Assembly: GCF_012034935.1 (NCBI RefSeq)
Contig: NZ_JAATEN010000007.1
Span: 186,001-250,000 of the forward strand
Source of the DNA: Streptomyces zingiberis
GTDB taxonomy: Bacteria > Actinomycetota > Actinomycetes > Streptomycetales > Streptomycetaceae
Reading direction: 5' to 3'
DNA: 64,000 nt
Part shown: positions 8,094 to 16,729 of the stretch, one piece after another
Layout of the letters: the number at the start of each line of letters is the position of its first letter
How positions within the stretch are numbered: the stretch's first letter is position 1
Translations under genes and position numbers: made by a program
The notes under the pieces: generated by a model
What the model saw: only the letters and a program-made list of their open reading frames with translations
Told to the model about the DNA's origin: nothing
Databases searched by the model: none

Positions 8094-9139
8094 CCGCCCC
8101 CGACTGGGCGGCCGGGGCGCTGGCCGCCGTGATCCACCGGGTGGGGGTCACCCGCGCCGCGGCCGGCGAGCGCTTCCCGCTCTACGCGGACCCGGAGACC
8201 GGCGTGTGGCGGACGACCGGGCGCGGTTCGTGGACCGGTGGGTTCTGGGCGGGGCTGCTCTGGTTGCGCGCCCGGTACACCGGTGCCGCTGCGGACCGCG
8301 CGGCGGCGCGGAGCTGCACCGCCCGCCTGGCGGGCTGGATCGGGGCGGACACCGCAACCCGCGGGCTGATCCTCTGGTACGGCACCGCCCTCGCCGACGA
8401 GGACCTCGGACCCGGCCTGCGGGAGCGGGCCGGCCGCGCCTGCCTGGAGGCCGTGGATCCCGGACTGGGCGTGGTGCCCTGGGGGTCGGCGTTCGGCGGG
8501 CCGCGGCTGCTGGCCCGCGTGGACGGCGTACCGGGCACGGTGCCGCTGCTCGCCCTGGTGGACACCGGGGCGGCGCGCTCACATCTGGAACGCCATCTCG
8601 GCCTGTGGGCCGCGCGGAAGCCGCCCGGCTGGGCGTGGCGGCACGACCCGGCGACGGGCTGGACGGCCTGCCCCGGCCCGGCGCCGGGCTGGAGCCGCGG
8701 ACCGGCCTGGCTGCTCCTCGCACTCGCGGAGGCGGCGCGCCTGCCCGGGGCCGGCGAGTGGGCCGCGCACCGCGTCGGCGGGCTGCTGCCGGACCGCGTC
8801 GTCCCACCCGCCGACACCGCCCGCCCCGAGGGCCCGGTGGACACCTCGGCCGCCGCCGTCACCGCGCTGGCCCTGCTGGGGCTGGGCCGCACGGACCACG
8901 CCACCGAGATCCTCCACGCACTGGTCTCCCGTCACTTGACCGCCGACGGCCGCCTCCTGGACGGCTGTTACGACCTGGCGGCCGGCACCGCCGTCCGGCA
9001 CGAGCTGATCTGGGGGGACTTCTTCCTGGCGTACTCCCTCGCGGTCCTCACCGGACTCGCGCCCCTCGACGCCGTCCGGTGCCCCGCCCCGCAGGACTCG
9101 CCGGGCGCGGACGCCGGGGGCCACCGCCCGGCACCCTGA
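8090..9139 (+). CDS. Glycoside hydrolase family 88-like protein
   Basis: A 349-residue protein resembling the (alpha/alpha)6-barrel unsaturated glucuronyl hydrolases (GH88/GH105), which hydrate and open unsaturated uronic-acid ends of oligosaccharides. Family-like segments are GSWTGGFWAGLLWLRARYTG near 42-61, DTSAAAVTALALLGLG in the second half and ELIWGDFFLAYSLAVL near the C terminus. No signal peptide is visible, so it works in the cytoplasm on imported sugar, which fits the coupled MFS carrier. I could not place both catalytic aspartates with certainty. The GTG start overlaps the MFS stop. Confidence 0.7.
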   Translation: MTAPDWAAGALAAVIHRVGVTRAAAGERFPLYADPETGVWRTTGRGSWTGGFWAGLLWLRARYTGAAADRAAARSCTARLAGWIGADTATRGLILWYGTALADEDLGPGLRERAGRACLEAVDPGLGVVPWGSAFGGPRLLARVDGVPGTVPLLALVDTGAARSHLERHLGLWAARKPPGWAWRHDPATGWTACPGPAPGWSRGPAWLLLALAEAARLPGAGEWAAHRVGGLLPDRVVPPADTARPEGPVDTSAAAVTALALLGLGRTDHATEILHALVSRHLTADGRLLDGCYDLAAGTAVRHELIWGDFFLAYSLAVLTGLAPLDAVRCPAPQDSPGADAGGHRPAP

Positions 9140-9266
9140 GCGTCCGCGGCACCGGCCGCCCCCGCGCCCCCGCGCCCGCCCCGGTGCGTCCGTGCGCTCC
9201 CGGCCCGGATCCCCTCGCGCCGGCCCCCGGGCCGCCCCGGCCGCACCCGCCGGCCCCCGGCGGCGC

Positions 9267-10448
9267 TCACGTCCGCGCCGGCCGCAGCACCCTGCGGGCG
9301 ACCGACACGATGTGCAGTTCGTCCGGGCCGTCGAGGAGGCGCGCGGCCCGGCCCGTGCGGAAGAGGGCGGGCAGCGCGGTGTCCGGACCGAGGCCGGCCG
9401 CCCCGTGGACCTGGATCGCCGCGTCGGCCACCTGTTCCAGGGTCCGGGCGGCGGCGACCTTGGCCAGGCCCACCTCGATGTGGGCGTCCAGCCCGGCGCC
9501 GAGCCGGGTCGCGGCCTCGTGGACGAGGGGCCGGGTGGTGCGCAGCGCCAGCAGGGACTCGAAGACGTGTCGCTGGACGAGCTGCAAGTCGCCCAGGACG
9601 CCGCCGGAGCGGGCACGGGTGGCGGCGCGCTCCCGCATCAGCCCGAAGGCGCGGCGGGCCTGGCCGAGCCAGCGCAGGCACCGCAGGGTACGGCCGAGCT
9701 GAAGCCGTTCGGCGGCGACCGCCAGGGCCCGGCCGCGCTCGCCGATCAGGTGCCCGGGTGGCAGGCGTACCCCGTCGAGCGCGATCTCCGCCTGCCCCGC
9801 CGCGCCGAGCACGGGCAGTTCGCGCACCACCCGGAAGCCCGCCGCGGCGGCCGGGACGAGCAGCAGGGACAGCCCTTCCCGGTCGGGCGCCTCCCCGTCG
9901 GTGCGGGCGAGGACCGTGACCAGATCGGCGCCGCCGGCCCCGCTGGCGAACCACTTGCGGCCGGTGACCCGCCAGCCGCCCGCCCCGTCCGGGACGGCGC
10001 GGGTCCTGGTGAGGAAGGGGTCGGTGCCGGGGACGTCCGGCTCGGTCATCGCGTAACTCGCCATCAGCTCCCCGGAGACCAGTGGCGCGAGGTACCGCTC
10101 GCGGACCTCCGGGGAGCCGTGCCGCCACAGCATCAGGGCGTCCAGCAGCGCGTGGGAGCCGAGCGCCGCCGGACCGTGGTCGCTCTCCCCCTCGGCCTCG
10201 GCGACATGGGCGTACGCCTTCAACGGCATTCCCTGGCCGCCGAGTTCGGTGGGGAGGGGCAGCGCCCACAGCCCTTCCCGCCGGGCCTCCCGCCGCAGCC
10301 GGGCGAGGGCCGCCGCCGCGTCCGGTCCCCCGCCGTCCAGGACCGGCTCGCAGGGCAGTACCCGGTCCCGGACGAACTCCGCCACCCGGTCGCGCACCTC
10401 CCTGATGTCCGCGGGGCACTGCGGATCACCGAACGTCACTTCCGTCAC
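9267..10448 (-). CDS. Acyl-CoA dehydrogenase family protein
   Basis: A 393-residue flavoprotein of the acyl-CoA dehydrogenase fold. It shows the ELGGQGMP loop in the N-terminal domain, YAMTEPDVPGTDP and RVTGRKWFASGAGGAD in the middle beta domain (FAD and substrate contacts), and a C-terminal helical domain ending in IQVHGAAGLGPD. Members oxidise an acyl-CoA at the alpha-beta bond using FAD. The GTG start at 10448 follows GGGGAAG; a second GTG three codons in is possible. It diverges from a CoA-transferase and an AMP-dependent ligase, so the three probably act on one acyl chain; the acyl group is unknown. Confidence 0.9.
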   Translation of the reverse strand: MTEVTFGDPQCPADIREVRDRVAEFVRDRVLPCEPVLDGGGPDAAAALARLRREARREGLWALPLPTELGGQGMPLKAYAHVAEAEGESDHGPAALGSHALLDALMLWRHGSPEVRERYLAPLVSGELMASYAMTEPDVPGTDPFLTRTRAVPDGAGGWRVTGRKWFASGAGGADLVTVLARTDGEAPDREGLSLLLVPAAAAGFRVVRELPVLGAAGQAEIALDGVRLPPGHLIGERGRALAVAAERLQLGRTLRCLRWLGQARRAFGLMRERAATRARSGGVLGDLQLVQRHVFESLLALRTTRPLVHEAATRLGAGLDAHIEVGLAKVAAARTLEQVADAAIQVHGAAGLGPDTALPALFRTGRAARLLDGPDELHIVSVARRVLRPART

Positions 10449-10558
10449 TTCTTCCCCAGCCCTTCGGGAACTCCCGCGCATGCGGCTCCGACTGCTCATC
10501 CGTGGAACTGGTCGGGGCCCGGGATCCCCGGGTTCCCGCTCGTCAGGAAAGGACAGGC

Positions 10559-12355
10559 ATGGGTACACCAGCCACACCGGCCACACCGGCCACACCGGCC
10601 GCCGCGCGGGCCACCCGGCCGCTGGACGGACTGCGTCTGGAGACCGCCGGGCCGCCGGGACCGGCCGACCGGCTCGTCACGGAGCATCTGCGGCTCCTCG
10701 GCGCCGAGGGCGGCGGGGACCCGGGAGGGAGGATCACCGTGTCCGGCCCGGGATTCCCCGGGTTCACCGCCGCCACCGCCTGGGGCTCCGCAACGGGCCG
10801 GCCGGCGGATCCCGGCGTGACCGACGAGGCGACCGCGCAGGCGGCCACCGGGATCATGGCGGTCCACGGCCGCCGCGACGGCTCCCCGCGCGGCCTCGCC
10901 GCCGACTACACGGCGGCCGCCGCCGGCGTCCTCGCCGTACAGGCCCTGCTGGCGGGGCTGCTCGCCCAGGCACGCGGCGGCGGCCCCCGGGGCGCCGAGA
11001 TCACCGCGGAGCGGGCCGGACTGCTCGCCGTCTCCCAGTACCTGGCCGCGGCGGGCGCGGAGGAGGGGGAGGCCGCCGGCATCGCGCCGGGCGGGCCGCC
11101 CTTCACCTCCGCCGACGGTGTCGTCTTCGAACTGGAGACACTCGACCCCGGGGCGTGGGCGGCTTTCTGGCGGGAGCTCGCCGCTCCCGAGGAGCCGATA
11201 CGGCGCGGCTGGCGCCCCTTCCAGTTCCGCTACGCCACAGCCTGCGCCCCCGTTCCGGAGGCGCTGCACGCCGCCGTGCGGGCCCGCTCCTGGCGGAGCG
11301 TCCAGGAGGCCGCGGGGTCCTCCGGGGCCGAGGTGTGCGCGCTGCGCCCGCTCGGCGAACGGGCGGCGGAGTACGACGGAGCCCCGCCGTGGAAGCTCAC
11401 CCCCGGGGGAACGGCGCCCGCCGGGAGACCGGCCCCCGCCCCGCCCGCCGGGGCACCACTGGCCGGGCTGACCGTTCTGGAGGCGGGCCGCCGCATCCAG
11501 GCCCCGCTGGCCGCGCACCTGCTCGGGCTGCTCGGCGCGGAGGTCATCCGGATCGAGCCGCCCGGCGGTGACCCACTGCGGGGGATGCCACCCGCCTGCG
11601 GGGGGATCTCGGCGCGCTGGCTCGCGCTCAACCGGGGTAAGCGGGCCGTCGAGGTGGACATCAAGTCCGCGGCCGGCCGGGTACGGCTGCGGGAGCTGGC
11701 AGCCGGGGCCGATGTCTTCCTGCACAACTGGGCGCCGGGCAAGGCCGCCGCCCTCGGCCTCGACCACGAGGACCTGGCCGCCGCCAACCCCGCGCTCGTC
11801 TACGCGTACACCAGTGGATGGGCGGGCCGGCTGCCCGGGGCGCCGATGGGCACCGACTTCATGGTGCAGGCCCGGACCGGGGTCGGGGAGGCCGTGCGGC
11901 CCGCGGACGAACCACCCGCGCCCTCCCTGATGACCCTGCTCGACGTGCTCGGCGGTCTCCTCGGCGCCGAGGCCGTGCTGGCGGGGCTGCTGCTGCGGCA
12001 GCGGACCGGCACGGGCGCGCGGGTGGACTCCTCCCTGCTCGGCGCCGCCGACCTCCTCACCGCGCCCGCCCGGGCGCGGGCCGCCGCGGGCCGGGCCCCC
12101 CGCCGGCCCGCCGGGTTCCGCCGGCCGCTGCGCACCGCGGACGGCTGGATCACGCCCGCCGACCACTGCCACGTCCCGGTGGGCGCGCGGAACCTGTCCG
12201 CCGTGCCCACCGCACCGGCCCTGGAACGGTTGCGCGGACACGGCCTGACGGCCGTCCCCGTCGTCACCGACCTCACCGATCTGATCACCGCCGGCCCCGT
12301 CACCCGGGACGCCCACGGTGCCCCCGCCGTCCCCGCCCCCTGGAGCTTCACATGA
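10559..12355 (+). CDS. Tandem type III CoA-transferase (CaiB/BaiF family)
   Basis: A 598-residue protein with two CaiB/BaiF-like parts. Residues about 1-290 look like the middle and C-terminal portions of a CaiB subunit (ADYTAAAAGVLAVQALLAGL, then FTSADGVVFELETLD). Residues about 305-590 restart as a full N-terminal half (LAGLTVLEAGRRIQAPLAAH; GADVFLHNWAPGKAAALGL; RQRTGTGARVDSSLLG). Members move CoA between carboxylic acids. ATG 10559 follows AAAGGA. The N-terminus is coded by a 9-bp repeat giving a TPATPATPAT stretch. The stop overlaps the ATG of the ligase (ATGA). The order of the domains is unusual and is discussed as a finding. Confidence 0.85.
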   Translation: MGTPATPATPATPAAARATRPLDGLRLETAGPPGPADRLVTEHLRLLGAEGGGDPGGRITVSGPGFPGFTAATAWGSATGRPADPGVTDEATAQAATGIMAVHGRRDGSPRGLAADYTAAAAGVLAVQALLAGLLAQARGGGPRGAEITAERAGLLAVSQYLAAAGAEEGEAAGIAPGGPPFTSADGVVFELETLDPGAWAAFWRELAAPEEPIRRGWRPFQFRYATACAPVPEALHAAVRARSWRSVQEAAGSSGAEVCALRPLGERAAEYDGAPPWKLTPGGTAPAGRPAPAPPAGAPLAGLTVLEAGRRIQAPLAAHLLGLLGAEVIRIEPPGGDPLRGMPPACGGISARWLALNRGKRAVEVDIKSAAGRVRLRELAAGADVFLHNWAPGKAAALGLDHEDLAAANPALVYAYTSGWAGRLPGAPMGTDFMVQARTGVGEAVRPADEPPAPSLMTLLDVLGGLLGAEAVLAGLLLRQRTGTGARVDSSLLGAADLLTAPARARAAAGRAPRRPAGFRRPLRTADGWITPADHCHVPVGARNLSAVPTAPALERLRGHGLTAVPVVTDLTDLITAGPVTRDAHGAPAVPAPWSFT

Positions 12356-14046
12356 CCGTCGCCCTCCACGACCTGCTGCCCGCCGGACTCCGCCGCTCCT
12401 GGGCCGCCGACGGCACCTGCCCCGACCTGGACCTGTACAGCCTCTACCGCGCCCACCGGATCGCCGGCCCGCACCGTACGGCGGTTCTCGACGCCGAGGG
12501 GGAACTCTGTTACGCCGCCCTCGACCGCAGAGCGCGATGTCTGGCCGCCGGGCTCGCCGGGCTCGGCATCCGCCCCGGTGACGTCGTCGGCGTCCAGCTG
12601 CCCAACGGCCGCGACGCCGTGACCGCCGATCTGGCGCTGGCCGCGCTGGGCGCGGTGGCGCTCCCGTTCCCGGTGGGCCGCGGCGGGCGCGAGGCCGCCT
12701 CCTTGCTGCGCAGGTCGGAGGCGGTCGCGGTGATCGCGGCGACCGGGCACCGGGGCACTGCGCCCGCGGCGGACCTGCTGGTCCTGGCCGGGCAGCTCCC
12801 CGCCCTGCGCGCGGTGGTCGCGGCGGGCTCCGGTGCCGTGCCCGAAGGGGCCGTCGCCTTCGGGGAGTTGCTGCGTACCGATCCGAAGGGGTTCACCCCC
12901 GCACGCCCCGACCCCGACGCGGCGGCCCGCATCCTCGTCTCCTCCGGTTCCGAGGCCGAGCCGAAGATGGTGGCGTACTCGCACAACGCCCTGGCGGGCG
13001 GACGCGGCAACTTCCTCGCCTCACTCATGGACGGGCGTCCGCCGCGCTGTCTGTTCCTGGTGCCGCTGGCGTCCGCGTTCGGCAGCAACGGGACCGCCGT
13101 CACCCTCGCCCGGCACGGCGGCACGCTGGTCCTGCTGGACCACTTCACCCCCGAGGCCGCGCTGGAGGCGGTCGCGGCACACGAGCCGACCCACGTCCTG
13201 GCCGTCCCGACCATGCTGCGGATGATGCTGGACCGGCTGGCGGAGGGCGGACACCGCGTGTTCCCACCCCCCACGGCCCTGGTCCTGGGCGGCTCCCAGC
13301 TGGACGAGGCCACGGCGGCCGAGGCCCGCCGATCCTTCGGATGCCCGGTCGTGAACCTCTACGGCTCGGCCGACGGCGTCAACTGCCACACCGGCCCCGC
13401 CGAAGGAGATCCGCGCCGGGGCGGCCGCCCCGGCGGCCCCGGCGTGCTCGCCGGCCGTCCGGACCACCGGGTGGCCGACATCCGCATCGCCGTCCCCGGC
13501 ACCCGGGAACTCCGCGAGGCCCCCCGGGGAACGGTCGGGGAGATCGTCGCACGGGGGCCGATGACCCCGCTGTGCTATGTCGCCGCCCCCGACCTGGACT
13601 CCCGGTACCGCACGCCGGACGGCTGGGTGCGGACCGGGGATCTCGGCGTGATGGAGGAGGACGGAACCCTGTGGATCGTCGGCCGGCTCAAGGACGTCGT
13701 GATCCGGGGTGGGGCCAACATCAGCCCCGCGGAAGTCGAGCTCGAACTCGCCACACATCCGGGGGTGCGGGACGTGGTGTGCGTCGGGATTCCCGACGCG
13801 CTGATGGGCGAGCGGCTCGCGGCCTGCCTGGTACCGCGCGACGGCGCGACGGCGCCCACGCTCGACGAGCTCCGCGCCCACCTCGGCGCCCGCGGCCTGG
13901 AACGGCGCAAACACCCTGAGCGGCTGCTCCTCCTCGACGCGCTGCCGCTCACCCCGGCCGGCAAGCCGGACCGCGCCGCGCTACGGGACCGGTGTGCGGA
14001 GGCCGGGCCCGCGCCGGGAGAGGTGGCACCGGCCCCGGCGAGCTGA
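12352..14046 (+). CDS. Class I adenylate-forming enzyme (AMP-dependent acyl-CoA ligase)
   Basis: A 564-residue ANL-superfamily enzyme that activates a carboxylic acid as acyl-AMP and then transfers it to CoA. Typical motifs are the adenine loop NLYGSADG, the hinge region GWVRTGDLGVMEEDGTLWIV followed by GRLKDVVIRGG, and the C-terminal LPLTPAGKPDRAAL with the catalytic Lys. The phosphate loop is SSGSEAEPKMVAYSH instead of the standard SSGTTGxPKG form. It is coupled to the tandem CoA-transferase and faces the acyl-CoA dehydrogenase across the promoter region. A G/C hairpin lies downstream. The substrate is not predictable. Confidence 0.88.
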   Translation: MTVALHDLLPAGLRRSWAADGTCPDLDLYSLYRAHRIAGPHRTAVLDAEGELCYAALDRRARCLAAGLAGLGIRPGDVVGVQLPNGRDAVTADLALAALGAVALPFPVGRGGREAASLLRRSEAVAVIAATGHRGTAPAADLLVLAGQLPALRAVVAAGSGAVPEGAVAFGELLRTDPKGFTPARPDPDAAARILVSSGSEAEPKMVAYSHNALAGGRGNFLASLMDGRPPRCLFLVPLASAFGSNGTAVTLARHGGTLVLLDHFTPEAALEAVAAHEPTHVLAVPTMLRMMLDRLAEGGHRVFPPPTALVLGGSQLDEATAAEARRSFGCPVVNLYGSADGVNCHTGPAEGDPRRGGRPGGPGVLAGRPDHRVADIRIAVPGTRELREAPRGTVGEIVARGPMTPLCYVAAPDLDSRYRTPDGWVRTGDLGVMEEDGTLWIVGRLKDVVIRGGANISPAEVELELATHPGVRDVVCVGIPDALMGERLAACLVPRDGATAPTLDELRAHLGARGLERRKHPERLLLLDALPLTPAGKPDRAALRDRCAEAGPAPGEVAPAPAS

Positions 14047-14075
14047 CCGGTGGGCGCGCCGGGGGCGACAGGGGA

Positions 14076-14106
14076 GGGGGCCGCCCGGACGATCCGGGCG
14101 GCCCCC
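14076..14106. terminator. Bidirectional terminator hairpin
   Basis: GGGGGCCGCCCGGA (14076-14089) pairs perfectly with 14093-14106 around a 3-base loop. It lies between the convergent ligase and metal-binding lipoprotein genes and can serve both. Confidence 0.85.
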
Positions 14107-14181
14107 CTCTCCCGGGCCACCTGACGCGGCCCCCCTCCCCCCCGGCCACCTGCCGGCGGGCGGGCCGGTCCTCCGGGCGCC

Positions 14182-15024
14182 TCAGAGGGCCCTCATGACC
14201 TTCTCCACCTCCGCCGCCGCGTTCCGGTACACGCTCAGCAGATCGAGCTTGCCGTCCGGGTAGTTGACGATCGCCACCTGCTGCGCGCCGGAGTCCGGCA
14301 GCACCTCCCCGGTGCTCATGTGCACGTTGTCCAGCACCAGCTGCGGCTTCTTCCTCGACAGCGCGGAGAGCTGCTCGGCGGTCACCGCCTCGGGGCCGTA
14401 GGTGCCGGCCAGCTCCGCGCCCGCCATCTTCGCCGTCCACGCGGTGAACACCTGGGCCACGGCGGTCGGCGCCTTCCCGTCCGGCCAGGCGTCCTTGAGC
14501 CCCTTGCGCAGTTCGCCGTACTCGGTGTCGAAGGACTCGGTCCACCGCGCGGCCGCGTCCTCCGTCCCGAACAGCTTGCCCAGGCGGGCCACTTCGGCCT
14601 TCACCTTCCCGGCGTCGTTGTCCAGGGCGACCTCGACCAGCTCGGCGTCGGAGCCGGCCGCCTCCTTGAACTTGCCCGCGTACGGCTCGAACTCCGCGTA
14701 GAGCACGAAGTCCGCCTCCGCGACCGCCGCCAGGTCCGAGGGCTTGGGATCGTAGTCGGGGGCGTGCTGCACCGACTGGTCGACGATCACCTCGACGTCC
14801 TCGGCGCCCGCGGCCTTGGCGAAGGCGCCCTCCCAGGTGGTGGTGGTCACGACGACGGGGCCGCCGGGGGAATCGCCCTGCTTCGCGCCGTCACCCGAGG
14901 CCGAGGACGCGGCAGACGATCCGGCCGGGGAGCTCTCCCCACCGCAGCCGGTGGCGGTCAGCACGAGCCCCGCGCCGAGGGTCAGTGCGAGGAGGGGAGT
15001 GATGCGGACGCCGGTACGCGCCAT
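14182..15024 (-). CDS. Metal ABC transporter substrate-binding lipoprotein (Zn/Mn type)
   Basis: A 280-residue cluster A-I (ZnuA/TroA/AztC-like) binding protein. The N-terminus is a lipoprotein signal, with LTATGCGG as lipobox (Cys27). A Ser/Gly linker follows and then VVVTTTTWEGAFA. The first metal ligand is the His in VDQSVQHAPDYDPKPSD. The central His usually seen in this family before the long helix is not obvious (QVFTAWTAKMAG), while a later DNVHMSTG offers another His. The metal-site set may therefore be atypical. The gene is last in a run of ATP-binding, permease and binding-protein genes, and its start lies inside the permease gene (43-bp overlap). Confidence 0.85.
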   Translation of the reverse strand: MARTGVRITPLLALTLGAGLVLTATGCGGESSPAGSSAASSASGDGAKQGDSPGGPVVVTTTTWEGAFAKAAGAEDVEVIVDQSVQHAPDYDPKPSDLAAVAEADFVLYAEFEPYAGKFKEAAGSDAELVEVALDNDAGKVKAEVARLGKLFGTEDAAARWTESFDTEYGELRKGLKDAWPDGKAPTAVAQVFTAWTAKMAGAELAGTYGPEAVTAEQLSALSRKKPQLVLDNVHMSTGEVLPDSGAQQVAIVNYPDGKLDLLSVYRNAAAEVEKVMRAL

Positions 15025-15851
15025 GAGCGGATTCTCCGTTCGGGTATGAGGTGCACGGCGAGGACGACCACGCCGGCGATGAGGACGAGCACGGGCCCGG
15101 GAGGCAGGTCGTGGCGGAGCGCGACGAAGAACCCGGTGAGGTTCACGACGACACCGATCCCGACCGCCCAGGCGGTGATGGACAGCAGCGAACGGCCCAG
15201 CCGCCGGGCGGCGAGTGCGGGCAGCAGGGTGAGCGCGTCGACGAGCAGCGCGCCGGTGAGCTTGATGGCCCCGGCCACCGCCACCGCGACGAGGACGAGC
15301 AGCAGGAGGGTGAGCCGTTCCACCCGGACCCCCGAGGACTGGGCGAGTTCGCGGTCGTGGAGCAGCAGGGCGATGTCCCGCCGCCGCCACCAGAAGAGCC
15401 CCGGCACGGCGACGGCCAGGGCGGTCAGCACCCACAGATCGGCGGTGCCCACCGAGAGGATCGAGCCCCAGAGCAGGGCGAAGGCGCCCGCCGCGTTGAC
15501 CCCCGAGACCGCGAGCACGAGCAGCGCCGCGGCGATGGCCAGGCTCATCAGCAGGCCCATGGCGCCCGACAGACCGCTCGGGGTGCGGGCCAGCGGTGCG
15601 ACCCCCGCCCCGGCGAGCGCGCAGGCCACCAGGGCGCACAGCATCGGGTCGAGCCCGGTCAGCAGACCGAGCGCGATGCCGAGCAGCGCGACGTGCATCA
15701 TCGCGAACCGCACCGGCATGATGTCCAGCCCGACGATGACGACACCGATCACGGGCAGTCCGACGGCCGCCACCAGCAGCGCGAGACCGGCCCGCTGGAC
15801 GGGCACCAGCTCCAGCAGCGCGCCGACGTCGGCGGCGGCCAGGGCGTTCAC
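14982..15851 (-). CDS. Metal ABC transporter permease (ABC-3 family)
   Basis: A 289-residue permease with about eight hydrophobic helices, related to ZnuB/AztB. The usual FLGDALSH motif of the family appears in altered form as MPVRFAMMHVALLGIALG (about 45-62), and GALLVDALTLLPALAARRLGRS near 205-226 matches the conserved GxLLVxALLxxPAAxA segment. The GTG start at 15851 overlaps the ATPase stop, and its 3' end overlaps the lipoprotein gene by 43 bp, so all three are tightly coupled. It likely moves Zn or Mn (inference from family). Confidence 0.85.
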   Translation of the reverse strand: MNALAAADVGALLELVPVQRAGLALLVAAVGLPVIGVVIVGLDIMPVRFAMMHVALLGIALGLLTGLDPMLCALVACALAGAGVAPLARTPSGLSGAMGLLMSLAIAAALLVLAVSGVNAAGAFALLWGSILSVGTADLWVLTALAVAVPGLFWWRRRDIALLLHDRELAQSSGVRVERLTLLLLVLVAVAVAGAIKLTGALLVDALTLLPALAARRLGRSLLSITAWAVGIGVVVNLTGFFVALRHDLPPGPVLVLIAGVVVLAVHLIPERRIRSWRVPASASLPSSH

Positions 15852-16483
15852 CGGACCTCCCGCAGCCGTCCGGCGGCCATCTCCAGCACCCGGTCGCAGC
15901 GGTCCGCCAGCGCCCGGTCGTGTGTGACGACCACCACGGTCACCGGCAGGGCCAGCAGCACGCCGGCCGCCTCCTCCTGACCGGAGAAGTCGAGGGCGGC
16001 GGTGGGCTCGTCCGCGAGCAGCACCCCGGCCCCGGCGGCCACACAGCCGACCGCCCGCGCCAGGTACATCCGCTGGAGCTGGCCCCCGGAGAGCGTGTGC
16101 AGAGGCCGGTCCGCCAGGTCCCCGACCCCGAGCCGTGCCGCCGCCCTACCCGCGGCGGCGCGGTCGCCGCCGCTCGCCAGCAACTCACCGGCGGGCAACG
16201 GGAACCGTCCGGTGGCGGGTTTCTGGGGAATCCACGCACACACCCGGCGCCGTTCCGCCCACCCGGCCGCGCCCCGGGGGGCCCGGCCGTCCACCAGGAT
16301 CTCCCCGCCCGCCGGCCGGTGCAGGCCGAGCACGGCGCGCAGCAGCGTCGTCTTGCCCGAACCGTTGGTGCCGGTCAGCGCCACCCGCTGCCCCGCCGCG
16401 ACCTGTAGATCGACGTCGCGCACGGCATCGACCCGGCCGTGCCGGCAGACGACCCCGGACATCCGGACGTCCAGCCCTCCCAT
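15848..16483 (-). CDS. Metal ABC transporter ATP-binding protein
   Basis: A 211-residue ABC ATPase. Walker A is GTNGSGKTTLL, the Q-loop region WIPQK, the signature LSGGQLQRM, Walker B VLLADEPTAALD and the switch His VVTHDRAL. ATG 16483 is chosen because AGGAGG lies just upstream; a longer Gly-rich N-terminus would cover this ribosome site. It powers the permease encoded immediately after it (GTGA-type overlap). Confidence 0.92.
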   Translation of the reverse strand: MGGLDVRMSGVVCRHGRVDAVRDVDLQVAAGQRVALTGTNGSGKTTLLRAVLGLHRPAGGEILVDGRAPRGAAGWAERRRVCAWIPQKPATGRFPLPAGELLASGGDRAAAGRAAARLGVGDLADRPLHTLSGGQLQRMYLARAVGCVAAGAGVLLADEPTAALDFSGQEEAAGVLLALPVTVVVVTHDRALADRCDRVLEMAAGRLREVR

Positions 16484-16546
16484 GCCACCTCCTCCTCGCT
16501 TCCCCACAGCAGTCGGGAGGAGAAGGGGGCTGGTTCCCGGGTGGGG

Positions 16547-16729
16547 TCACGGAACTCCGGCGGCCGGGTCCGGTGGCCGGGCCGCGGGCCGTGTGCCCGC
16601 GTTGCCGCCCGCGACCCGGGTGGTGAGGCCGGCCAGGGCGACACAGCAGGCGGCCACGGGGGCGAGCACGGCGGGCAGCGTGCCGGTGAGCCGGCGCCGG
16701 GTCGGGCGCCAGGGGTGGGGACCGGTCAT
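16547..16729 (-). CDS. Small single-span membrane protein
   Basis: A 60-residue protein whose ATG overlaps the stop of the copper ATPase gene (ATGA). It has a basic head (PWRPTRRRLTG), one hydrophobic segment LPAVLAPVAACCVALAGLT with a Cys pair, and a Pro/Ala-rich tail. I do not recognise it. Translational coupling to the ATPase and its position ahead of the metal ABC genes suggest a role in metal handling; the paired Cys in the membrane could be relevant. It is small, so the evidence is mainly context. Confidence 0.5.
   Translation of the reverse strand: MTGPHPWRPTRRRLTGTLPAVLAPVAACCVALAGLTTRVAGGNAGTRPAARPPDPAAGVP

Noticed and set aside
10516..10765. Near-identical GGCCCGGGAT(T)CCCCGGGTTC at 10516-10535 and 10745-10765
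   Set aside because: The second copy is inside the CoA-transferase coding sequence and codes a normal peptide. The motif is simple GC palindrome sequence, so chance is likely.
14320..14400. Possible metal riboswitch before the ABC genes
   Set aside because: The genes are too tightly packed and overlapping to leave a structured leader; no conserved fold was recognised.
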